A DNA stretch of 64,000 nt from Shewanella corallii (GTDB lineage Bacteria; Pseudomonadota; Gammaproteobacteria; Enterobacterales; Shewanellaceae). The notes beneath the pieces were generated by a model. The model made no database searches. It was not told where the DNA came from and was given only the letters and a program-made list of their open reading frames with translations. The stretch is taken from assembly GCF_023349125.1 (NCBI RefSeq), contig NZ_JAKIKT010000007.1, positions 124,001 to 188,000 on the forward strand, given 5' to 3'. The translations under genes and the position numbers were made by a program. Shown here piece after piece: positions 55,439 to 63,589 of this stretch (positions are counted from its first letter, which is position 1; each line of letters begins with the position of its first letter).

Positions 55439-56791
55439 TTAGTGAGCAGCAGCTTCTTTGCTGTCGTTGCCTTTGATTTTGTTGGCAGCACGTTCGATGT
55501 GCTGTCTCAGGCCCAGTTTGCGGCCGTAGAAGATAAACACTGCCAGAGACACGATGAAGGTAGCGCTCAGGGCGTGTGGGTCAGCACCAATCAGGGCGAT
55601 GAAGCAGAACACACAGGCAACACCGGAGAACAACATCACGAAGCCGTTGCGGGTAGTCATACCTTCGTAGCGGATCATGTTCACGGCAGAGTAGAAGTAA
55701 GGCAGCATGGTCAGCAGTACGGCGTCAGAAGACAGTACGTTGAACAGGTCAGAAGCATGGCCGTCGCCTGAGCTCAGCAGGGTGATGGCGATCATCAGTA
55801 CGGTCATCATGGTTGAAGCCAGCAGCAGACCTTTCTTGGGTACACCTTTCTCGTCGGTTTCACCGAACACTTTAGGGAAGTTACCATCAGCGGCAGCACG
55901 TTTACCGGCTTCACCAACCAGCATCATCCAGCTACCCAGAGAGGTGAAACAAGCCAGGGCAGTGAAGGCTGCAACGAATGGCGCAGTCCACTTACCGAAT
56001 ACTTCAGAGGTTGCCAGGGCGAATGGAGCACCTGATGCAGCCACTTCAGAGGCTGGGAACATACCGGCAATAACCTGAGTAGACAGAATGTAGATGATGC
56101 CGGCCAGCGCAGTACCCAGCATGGTTGCCAGAGGTACGGTGCGACGTGGGTTTTTCACCAGACCAGAAGATACCGCAGCAGACTCAACACCCACGAAGGC
56201 CCACAGAGTGATCAGCACTGCGTTAACAATGGCATGAGAATCAGAGGTGTGTGAAGTGTTCCAGTTTTGGGTGTACAGGCTTGGGTCAAAGTGAGTCCAG
56301 CCACCCAGTGCAGTACCAACAACAGGAATAAGGATAAGAACCAGACCAATAGTACACAGACGGCTCACCCAGCTACCACCCAGCAGGTTGATAAAAGTGA
56401 ATACCCAGACTGATGCAATTGTCGCGATAGCGGCTGGTACGGTTTCGTTCAGTACAGGGAAGAATACTGACAGGTAAGACACACCGGTAATGGCGATTGC
56501 CAGGTTACCAATCCAGTTGGCGTGGTAATAAAGCACACCGGTCTGGAAGCCGAAAGCAGGAGAGATTTCGCCTGCATAAGCAATAGGACCACCTTCCTGA
56601 GGGTTGTTGGTACCCAGTCTGGCGTATACGAATGCCAAACTCAGGGCGCCAACCAGGCAGATAATCCAACTGTAAATTGAAATTGAACCGACTTGAGCGA
56701 GGGTTGATGGCAGCAGTGCAATACCACTCCCCATCATGTTACCGGCTACCACACCGGTACAGGCAATTAAGCCAATCTTCTTTGCGGACAT
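55439..56791 (-). CDS. cadB: Lysine/cadaverine antiporter CadB
   Basis: Inner-membrane APC-family antiporter exchanging lysine for cadaverine. The 450-residue protein has about twelve membrane segments and opens MSAKKIGLIACTGVVAGNMM, with GGPIAYAGEISPAFGFQTGV and WAFVGVESAAVSSGLVKNP as in E. coli CadB. The ATG at 56791 has GGAGACAGT upstream; an ATG at 56857 would add 22 unconserved residues. It forms the cadBA operon. The regulator CadC is encoded further upstream, beyond two orphan genes. Confidence 0.96.
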   Translation of the reverse strand: MSAKKIGLIACTGVVAGNMMGSGIALLPSTLAQVGSISIYSWIICLVGALSLAFVYARLGTNNPQEGGPIAYAGEISPAFGFQTGVLYYHANWIGNLAIAITGVSYLSVFFPVLNETVPAAIATIASVWVFTFINLLGGSWVSRLCTIGLVLILIPVVGTALGGWTHFDPSLYTQNWNTSHTSDSHAIVNAVLITLWAFVGVESAAVSSGLVKNPRRTVPLATMLGTALAGIIYILSTQVIAGMFPASEVAASGAPFALATSEVFGKWTAPFVAAFTALACFTSLGSWMMLVGEAGKRAAADGNFPKVFGETDEKGVPKKGLLLASTMMTVLMIAITLLSSGDGHASDLFNVLSSDAVLLTMLPYFYSAVNMIRYEGMTTRNGFVMLFSGVACVFCFIALIGADPHALSATFIVSLAVFIFYGRKLGLRQHIERAANKIKGNDSKEAAAH

Positions 56792-57180
56792 ACTGTCTCC
56801 ATTTTCAGCTAATTCCAATCCGCCTGGATAGAAGAGTGAGGGGGAGCCCGTTTGCATCTCTTTATTCAGGAGTGCAGTAAGAGGTCTGGTGCGCTCTGCT
56901 ATTCATGTGAATTGGAGGTTGAATTGCCAACTTGCATTTCCCGTTTCGGGTGAGCCCATCCGCCTGCTTATCTATGAATAGTGGGCGGGGTAAGGGCGCT
57001 GTTCGCATCTTGGCAATCGCCTGGGCAATCCCCCCGTATGCCTTGTGTGAGAGGAGGGAAGTGCCTGATTCGGGAGCAAGATTACGCCCGGATTTCGCGG
57101 AGGTGAAATCATGGTTTGGTCAATGACAAAAAGATGAGTCAAAGCTGATAAAGACTAAAATAAATCCAATAAATACAATG

Positions 57181-57276
57181 GGTTTATATTTTTAGAGAAA
57201 AATATCAAGGTGATATCAAGGTCGAAAGATGAAGGATATAAACCGGGTTTATATCGCGGTTTATAGGAGGTTTATG
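57181..57276. promoter_or_regulatory. Cluster of phased repeats upstream of cadBA
   Basis: GGTTTATA occurs at 57181, 57246 and 57258, with GGTTTATG at 57269 and the inverted TATAAACC at 57237. The 57235-57255 part is a palindrome with 10-base arms GATATAAACC and GGTTTATATC. ATATCAAGG repeats at 57202 and 57213. The 11-12 base spacing puts the copies on one DNA face. It lies about 400-500 bases before cadB in a 720-base gap with no other recognised gene. Confidence 0.5.
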
Positions 57277-57513
57277 GCCATCAGGCCGCAATTGAGGTCA
57301 ATGGCGGGGACCACTGCGGTACAGGGGCATTTCTGTTGTGTTCAGAGGTGAGGTTGGGCAGGGACTCGCTATGTTAAACTTGCCACCTAGGAGGTTGAAT
57401 ACCGACCGGGTTGGCTGCTAGCTTGGTTATCCAGACTTTCGCCAACATTGTTGTTGTCTGATGGCAAGGTCATATGAATGTGTGGTTGAATTTTATACTG
57501 ACGAGTTATCCAA

Positions 57514-57753
57514 ATGGCAAACAATGAACTAAAGAGGCTCCCTAAATGGTTAGCCGTTTTTTGTTTCATGGCAGGAGCGTGCGCTTTTGTATGGACTGTT
57601 AGCTTGATCGTTAGCGGCGAGTTCACTTTTAAAGGAAGTTTCTATTCGGCTACAGAAACACCGATTATCTTTTGGCTGCACATTACCGTGTTCTTGTTCT
57701 TTAGTGTCTCCTCATTATTGGTTTCATTTTTACCTGATTCCTGGTTCAGTTAA
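57514..57753 (+). CDS. Small two-helix membrane protein, unknown
   Basis: A 79-residue protein with two hydrophobic segments (about 12-34, LAVFCFMAGACAFVWTVSLI, and about 50-72, IFWLHITVFLFFSVSSLLVSF). No family recognised. Composition is more AT-rich than the surrounding core genes, it is opposite in strand to the cad genes, and it lies in the cadB-cadC gap, suggesting acquisition. No strong ribosome site is visible. Confidence 0.5.
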   Translation: MANNELKRLPKWLAVFCFMAGACAFVWTVSLIVSGEFTFKGSFYSATETPIIFWLHITVFLFFSVSSLLVSFLPDSWFS

Positions 57754-58234
57754 CTCTCCACGGACCAAAAGTCATATAATCTAAGTTGCCCCATCCAACA
57801 TTGCGTCCAATCCTTTCGACTCTGGCATCCTGCTTTGTTCTACCTCCTGCACCTATACACTCGTCCGGCAACTCTCGACGGGGACAGGTGTATTCAACGA
57901 GTCGCGGGTTGACCCAAAGGTTTCTCTACTGGCAGGTTATCCAGTTAAGGTGGCAATAGCAGGAGTGGCTCCAGAGATTATATGCATTTGGCAGTACAAC
58001 AGCGCGATTACAAGTAGACGTATTACATCGGCCCCTATAGGTCTGGCGGGCAGAATCGCTGGCAATATGTATAAACTCCTCTATCTTGGGTTGAATCGGC
58101 AGGGTTAACGATCTAATGAGAAGAGGGCATGATGGTTACGTTGAAAAATCTGCCGACCTTGATAGGCATCATTGTCATTTAAGAATCGTCTTAGGCTCAA
58201 AGCCAGGAGATGAAAGAGGTAAAAGGAAGTAACT
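57754..58234. other. Intergenic region with no recognised feature
   Basis: About 480 bases. One open frame around 57885-58109 lacks a start codon and might be a decayed gene fragment, but no family was recognised. No repeats of note. Confidence 0.4.
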
Positions 58235-58723
58235 ATGCCATATAGCCCTGAGGATATATCAGACTTAAAGAACAATCTGTCATCTTACCCAGGTATTGAT
58301 TACTTGGGTGATGTTAAAGCTCATGATGGTGAAATCTTGTCATATTGGAGGCCAACAACGGGCCTTTACAAAGGGTTTGCACACATAGATATAAAGGGAA
58401 ATTTTTCTGACATAGCCAGTCAGGCATCAGGGCTTCTGTGGAGTAAGATCAATAAGTTTAGCAGTGGGGATATTGAGTTATTATCTTCTGTTGATTCATT
58501 TGATAAATGGATCAGCATTAGAGTAGAGAAAGGGACTAATATTGTTGACGCGTTTGAACTTTATGAAGAATCTTCTGAGTTTGTGGCAATAGATAAAGAA
58601 CGAAAATACTTGATTGCAGCTCACTCTGAGAATATATCAAACTACACTGACCAGTTATTATTGTACTTCTATAAGTTAGAAATAAATGGCGATGGTTCGG
58701 TTAGCTTTTTAAAGTGCGAATAA
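58235..58723 (+). CDS. Orphan soluble protein, unknown
   Basis: A 162-residue protein with AAGGAAG before its ATG. It is AT-rich and unlike its neighbours in codon use. It is acidic, without signal peptide or membrane segment; visible stretches include YPGIDYLGDVKAHDGEILSY and a C-terminal LLLYFYKLEINGDGSV. The style resembles small immunity or SMI1-like proteins, but no motif supports that firmly. Lies between cadB and cadC. Confidence 0.6.
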   Translation: MPYSPEDISDLKNNLSSYPGIDYLGDVKAHDGEILSYWRPTTGLYKGFAHIDIKGNFSDIASQASGLLWSKINKFSSGDIELLSSVDSFDKWISIRVEKGTNIVDAFELYEESSEFVAIDKERKYLIAAHSENISNYTDQLLLYFYKLEINGDGSVSFLKCE

Positions 58724-59379
58724 TATGGCAGAAAGTGGGGCAGGCATATCTGTATAAGGGGCCGTCTTGCTCTAACGCTGTTCTAGAAATCGTAACTTTG
58801 GCACTACTCACTCGATGGTTGATTCCGCCAGAGCTGAGATATCAAACTAACTTCTGTCCCTACGCTTTATACACGGAATTTGAAGATTGCACCTCGTCCC
58901 CGTCCAACGCTGCCGAGGAGTTGTCAGCGTTGGTTGGGGTGTCCTAGGGGTTGTTAGGGTATTGGACAAGCAATACCCCTGACCCGGGTGAAGCCTTGGG
59001 CGAGTATTGCGAAGAAATAGGCTAACGAGCGAGAGGCAAGGATGCCGAACTGGCTTTTGTGCAGGGATGCATTTGGCTTCGATTTCGATCAAGCGCAGCT
59101 TGTTAATTAATCTCGGCAAGCGAAGCCTGGCAAAACAAAGCGTCACCGCCTGACGCAATCAGGCAAAAAAACGGGGGTCAAATTGACCCCCCCAAAGGTG
59201 AGCAAAAAACATTTGGAATGTTTTCTTGCAGGGAAACTTGTTTAACTCATCTCGCCATAGCGTCAGCTTCGCTTTAAAACCTTCTGCACAGCGGCTAGGG
59301 AATCCCGCTAAACCTGACCATTCCGCCAAACCCATTCACAAGAGGTGATTAGCTGGCCTCAATTCAGCTTAGCTAACAC
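58724..59379. other. Intergenic region with repeat remnants
   Basis: About 650 bases without a convincing gene. It contains the inverted repeat at 59173-59191 and a GCGTCA/TGACGC hairpin at about 59139. The many small hairpins suggest mobile-element debris; no transposase was recognised. Confidence 0.4.
59173..59191. repeat. Perfect 9-bp inverted repeat
   Basis: GGGGGTCAA and TTGACCCCC around a single A. Such sequences are often seen beside REP-associated transposases in related genera, but no such gene is intact here. It could also serve as a terminator for cadC read from the minus strand, though the T run is not ideal. Confidence 0.5.
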
Positions 59380-61032
59380 TCAATTCAGCTTCGCCAGTAC
59401 AGGGGCACTTTGACTGAGCTCACTGTGATGAACCAGTGACTGACAGAGTAAATAGGTCCGTTCACTGCGATCCAGATAGTACGCCTGACTGAAGGCTTCG
59501 CTGGCCATCACAGGGTGGGTCTTTTCCGACAACTTGCCCAGGATGATATAGCCCAGAGAGGTGTAGTCCCCCAGCAGCTGGTGGCTGTGTGCCAGGGCTG
59601 TACGTACTGTGGTGTCTTTACCATGTATCAGAGCCTGCAGGGCAATAGCGTCCCAGTACTCAGGGGTATCCAACGCCGGATGATGCTGCATATAGTCGGT
59701 CAGCGCCTGGCCGTAGTTACGCAGCACATTGTTATCGATTGCTTTGTCTTCGGAGGCCTGATTGGTCAAGGCCAGCATCTGTGCGTAGCTGATGTATCTC
59801 AGTGCGATCGCTTTACCATTGGCAGGCTGTTTGGCAATAAGCTCATCCAACATGGCGATGCCTTTGTCCATCAACACAGGCTCAGGTTGCTGCAGGAAAT
59901 AGCGTGCCAGCATCAGAGTTTTAGCTGAGGTCTCATCTGCCGGCAGCGACGAAAGTAAAGCCTGACGCTGGGATTCGGTCAGGGTGACATGCAAATCATC
60001 CAGCAATTCAAACTCTGTATGCTTAATCACCTGAGCCAGGTTCTCGCCGGTCAGCAGTTCATTGCTTTGGTAGATATCCCGCTCAGTGGCATGGCTGTAA
60101 AGGCGCACCGTGAGATAGGTGCCGTCGTCTCTGTAATTAATACTCACTATTAAACGCTTGCCCGGGGTTTGTGGGCTGCCACTGAGGTAACGGGTGCGGT
60201 ACTGACTGAACTGTTCAACACTGGTTTGTAACTGCTTGCTGATGCCATAGGCCAGCAGACCCATCTGGTCCGGTGCCCTGGTATCTGACTGAGCTTCGAT
60301 GGCAATAAGCTGGTTATCCAGTTCAGGCATGTTTTGATGACTGGATTGATAAATGGTCAGATAGCTGACAATCGCCACCAACACCAGCAGCATAATGGTG
60401 TCGAAAAGACGATTCACCAGAGTGTTGGCCATGGAGGCAATACTGGGCAGCAGCGGCTTGCCTTCATCTTCGCTCAGACTGCTGAGTGCACGGCTCATTG
60501 GGCCGGCGGGGAAGGGGGCAATATGACCTGTATGCCGGGAGTTTTGCTGTTCGCCGATGTCGGATTCTGGATGTTTTGCGTTTAGTGCTGCAGCGGGTTG
60601 ATGCATGCGCACACTGGAGTGGGCTGGCTCGGCGGCGGTAAACCGCATTTCATGGAGCGGTGCGACGCAGGCCTCTGTCGTTGGATGTTCGCACTCACAG
60701 GAAAGGTCGTGGACATGAATCTCTTCAACATCCGCACTCAGCTTATAGCCCCTTTTGGGGATAGTGGTGATGATGCCAGCCTGATTACACTCTGCCAGCA
60801 GTTTTCTCAGTTCAAAAACAGACTGGGTGACCACCTGCTCTGTGACAATTGCACCATCCCATACCGCCTGGATCAGCTCTTCACGGGAAAATACAGTGTC
60901 AGGGTGACGGGCAAAGAAGCTGAGCAGGTTGACCAGTCGGGGCTCGATACAAAGCTTCCTGTCCATGAAGCAGAGTTTGCCTTCACTGGTATGCAGGATG
61001 AGATCATTGATTTTATATCTTAAATCAATCAT
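59380..61032 (-). CDS. cadC: CadC-like membrane-bound transcriptional activator
   Basis: A ToxR-type one-component regulator expected to activate cadBA at low pH with lysine. The 550-residue protein has an N-terminal OmpR-like winged helix (about 1-100, with FSREELIQAVWDGAIV and TIPKRGYKLSA), a linker of about 110 residues, a membrane helix at 211-229 and a periplasmic domain with TPR-like repeats. The periplasmic part has only one Cys (in YLLCQSLV), so the C208-C272 disulfide of E. coli CadC is absent. It is on the same strand as cadBA but separated by about 2.6 kb. Confidence 0.82.
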   Translation of the reverse strand: MIDLRYKINDLILHTSEGKLCFMDRKLCIEPRLVNLLSFFARHPDTVFSREELIQAVWDGAIVTEQVVTQSVFELRKLLAECNQAGIITTIPKRGYKLSADVEEIHVHDLSCECEHPTTEACVAPLHEMRFTAAEPAHSSVRMHQPAAALNAKHPESDIGEQQNSRHTGHIAPFPAGPMSRALSSLSEDEGKPLLPSIASMANTLVNRLFDTIMLLVLVAIVSYLTIYQSSHQNMPELDNQLIAIEAQSDTRAPDQMGLLAYGISKQLQTSVEQFSQYRTRYLSGSPQTPGKRLIVSINYRDDGTYLTVRLYSHATERDIYQSNELLTGENLAQVIKHTEFELLDDLHVTLTESQRQALLSSLPADETSAKTLMLARYFLQQPEPVLMDKGIAMLDELIAKQPANGKAIALRYISYAQMLALTNQASEDKAIDNNVLRNYGQALTDYMQHHPALDTPEYWDAIALQALIHGKDTTVRTALAHSHQLLGDYTSLGYIILGKLSEKTHPVMASEAFSQAYYLDRSERTYLLCQSLVHHSELSQSAPVLAKLN

Positions 61033-61359
61033 GTATGTACCCGACGAGGTGAGAGATTGGTTCGATAACCTAAGAAATGGAGCAGGGCTGACTATACGCC
61101 TGTTAAATTTACATTAAAGGATTAAATTTGGGTTCTGAGATCCTCTCCGGCAGACTAACGAATGTTAATTTGGCGATCATTACCCCTTGATATAACTTGT
61201 GCTTTCATTGTTGGTATCTGCAACCAAAGCGGGTTGCCAGTGCTGCAATTGCTGAGTTTTTATTCTCTCCCGTCCTGGCTGTGCTGGACAAAAAAATGGC
61301 AGCCACAAGGGCTGCCGAAAAATCCAAATGGATCACCTGGAGAAAGAGCAATTACGCAA
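61033..61359. other. Promoter region of cadC and terminator of the rhodanese gene
   Basis: About 330 bases; apart from the terminator at 61291-61316 nothing was recognised. Confidence 0.4.
61291..61316 (-). terminator. Terminator of the rhodanese gene
   Basis: Read on the minus strand, GGCAGCC and GGCTGCC pair around CTTGT, followed by a T run. Confidence 0.85.
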
Positions 61360-61827
61360 TTAGTTGGCTTCTTTAGGGCCCATGTAGGCTGATAGTCCCT
61401 TGAAGCCACCTTTTAAAATCTTCACATTGTCAAAGCCTGCGTGACGCAGTGCGGTTCCCAGAGCGGTAGCCCGGGCGCCGGATTTGCAGAACACCACAAT
61501 AGGTTTGTCGGTGGGAAGTTTGGCCAGATTCTCTGCTTCAAATACCTGATTGGCAGGGATATTCAGGCTATCAGGCAGAGCCAGGCCAAAGATTGACATC
61601 TCCGCAGGGGTACGAATATCCAAAGCCACCATCTCTTTACCTGCCTTGGTCGCTTCGACAAAGGCGGCAGGACTCATCAGCCCCAGATTTTTACCGGCAG
61701 CAGCGCCCTCTACATTGGCGAACTGTTGCTGATAGCTTTTAGCCAGATTGGCATCATAAGCCAACGCGCTGGCACTGGTGAGAGTCAGACCCACAATCAG
61801 TGGTAAAGACAGGTGTTTCAGTTTCAT
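61360..61827 (-). CDS. Periplasmic rhodanese-like sulfurtransferase
   Basis: A 155-residue secreted single-domain rhodanese. A signal peptide ends near ASALA; the catalytic loop is VVFCKSGARA with active Cys, preceded by the rhodanese motif VALDIRTPAEMSIFG and followed by GFDNVKILKGGFKGL. The start at 61827 is preferred since AAAGGA lies six bases upstream; an ATG two codons earlier abuts that site. Thiosulfate or protein persulfide transfer in the periplasm is likely; partner unknown. Confidence 0.85.
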   Translation of the reverse strand: MKLKHLSLPLIVGLTLTSASALAYDANLAKSYQQQFANVEGAAAGKNLGLMSPAAFVEATKAGKEMVALDIRTPAEMSIFGLALPDSLNIPANQVFEAENLAKLPTDKPIVVFCKSGARATALGTALRHAGFDNVKILKGGFKGLSAYMGPKEAN

Positions 61828-62081
61828 CGTCATTCCTTTGGTAAGTCAACGCTATCAGGTTATGACCATGTTGGAGTTTGCTCAATGGATGGGGATCACA
61901 CTTTCCCCGGACATAAGATGTGAAAAAAGTTTAAGAAGTTTTGCCAACTGAAATGCTGGATTTGAGAATTCTTAATCTATAAAAAACCGAAAATTATTTA
62001 GCCTCAGGTGAATCTCGCTTAAGACAGTTTTTGGGTTGCTTAAGCTTTAACAGGTTTTTACAGTTGCAAACCTTGTCTCGC

Positions 62082-62507
62082 TTATTCCAGCGAGGCGACC
62101 ACCAGACGAATTTGTGCTCTGGCTTCATCCAATGAGTCGACGATTGCCATGGCTGACTGATTGTGGTTACTCATGTCGGCCCAGTTGTCCTGCCAAACCA
62201 TTTTGATATTGGTTGCCGCCTGCTGAGCATCCTGAGGCATCAGCAGGGCCAGGTCCTGGATTAGTCCCACTTTTACCCAGCCCTTTCTGGGGTTGCCTGT
62301 GACTATGTCCTTGTCATAGTGGGCGGTATACACAATCAGCTCCAGCTCCGCAATTTCTTTAAGGACTTCAAAGGCGGCATTGCGAACGGTGGCATTCTCT
62401 TCAGTGACCTCCATACGCCATACATTGTATGAGAAGCCGATAAGCGCAAATATCATGCTGAATATCGCTGTCAATCTGAAAATCTGACTGCTGTGCTGGG
62501 GCAACAT
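62082..62507 (-). CDS. Small membrane-anchored protein downstream of a pilin gene
   Basis: A 141-residue protein with one N-terminal membrane helix (LTAIFSMIFALIGFSYNVW, about 12-30) and a helical periplasmic domain. GGAGAG precedes its ATG. No family was recognised. It lies 95 bases after the disrupted prepilin gene on the same strand, so it may belong to a former pilus or pseudopilus unit. Confidence 0.6.
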   Translation of the reverse strand: MLPQHSSQIFRLTAIFSMIFALIGFSYNVWRMEVTEENATVRNAAFEVLKEIAELELIVYTAHYDKDIVTGNPRKGWVKVGLIQDLALLMPQDAQQAATNIKMVWQDNWADMSNHNQSAMAIVDSLDEARAQIRLVVASLE

Positions 62508-62602
62508 AAATCTCTCCGGTCGGTTCGGGTTATTAATCAGACCCGGGTCAGCTCAATTCCTGTTCAGGTATAAGCATAACTTGCCAGAAAGACACGGGAA
62601 GG

Positions 62603-63439
62603 TCAGCTGCGCAGGTTACCGCAGTCCCGGGTTTCTGCCGAAAGCTGATAGTTAAAGCTGGCCGTGGGGGAGCGATAGACAATATGACAATTGAGTTCAC
62701 CCGCCTGAATTTGAGCTTTTGCAAAGGCCAGGGTGGTGGGGAGCAGTAATCTGGCACCTGTCCCGGGCTGGCTGAGTATCAGCCAGTCACCCTCTGTTAA
62801 GCCGGTTAGCTTACGGAAGTTGTTCTGAATAACAGGGTTGGATGCCGACGCAATAGGATAGCCATTGGCCACGTAGAGACGCGTGCCCTGGATGGTGACG
62901 TAGAAATAGCCCATTTCCCTATCCCAGTTGGGGTGACCATTGCAGTCGTAACGGCATTCACTGAGATCACCAATGCCTTCGATTTGACTCAGACTATGAA
63001 TTTGGCGGTTAAATTCAGCGATTCGGGCGCTGTTGCCCTTAAGTTGTGCGCTGTGGCTTTCACCGAACAGAGAGATAAACTTTGGCGCTGCGATTACCGC
63101 AATGATGGCGAGCAGGGTAACTGTGATGACAAGTTCAATCTAATACCAATTTCAGTTAATAGTTAATCAGCTTCAGCGGGAGTTCAATGCGCTTGAGACA
63201 AGGCGAGTTGACGAAGTCATAGTGGTTCTATGTCAAGACGACTCAACACAGTATCAAGTGCATTGACCCCCGCACTGCGTGAGCGTGTCAGGCATCCTGC
63301 TTCTGTGTTGCATTGCTCTTAAAGGGGCCACCCTTAGTCAATCAATGCGCCTTGAATCAGAATCCCTGACGCGCTCTGAAATGATAAGACTATTAATGAA
63401 GTTGGTATAAAAACCGGTTTCTTTCTGGGAAAATTGCAA
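62603..63439 (-). pseudogene. Type IV prepilin gene split by a MITE
   Basis: The body (63139-62603) encodes IELVITVTLLAIIAVIAAPKF followed by a pilin-like globular domain with a cysteine pair (ECRYDC; later CHIV and DCG). This is the N-terminal helix of a type IV pilin or pseudopilin, starting at position 4 of the mature protein and including Glu5. Directly upstream in minus orientation is the MITE (63408-63143). On its far side, from a possible TTG at 63439, the frame reads MQFSQKETGF, a credible prepilin leader with the G-F cleavage site. The element therefore separates the leader from the helix; TAG precedes the body in frame. The body could still be read from an internal start but would lack the cleavage site. 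Confidence 0.75.
63143..63408. mobile_element. MITE-like element, family A, copy 2
   Basis: A 266-bp element with imperfect terminal repeats (ATACCAATTTCAGTTAATAG versus the complement of the ACTATTAATGAAGTTGGTAT end). The internal CATAGTGGTTCTATG at 63218-63232 is the exact complement of the 15-mer in copy 1. It sits 75 bases from the left end and 176 from the right, the mirror image of copy 1 (176 and 74). No coding capacity. Confidence 0.8.
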
Positions 63440-63589
63440 AACATATGGGGGTTGGTAAATGGTGCGTGCACGTTACCCATGTTGGCCTTGTACATCCAAT
63501 GCAGAAAAGCGATTGCGGCAATGAGTCTGCTGCTATTTTGCGCTTTGGTTCAGGCCCTGTGAAAACAGGCCTGAACCAGAGAGGCTGTA

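Noticed and set aside
56932-57126. 64-codon frame upstream of cadB
   Set aside because: No ribosome site or known motif; within the cad upstream region.
57274-57351. 25-codon frame after AGGAGG near the cad repeats
   Set aside because: Spacing from AGGAGG to ATG is only three bases and the peptide has no distinguishing feature; possible leader but not supportable.
58847-59158. 103-codon minus-strand frame in the cadB-cadC gap
   Set aside because: Low complexity in Pro/Thr/Arg, no ribosome site, looks like a frame through repeat debris.
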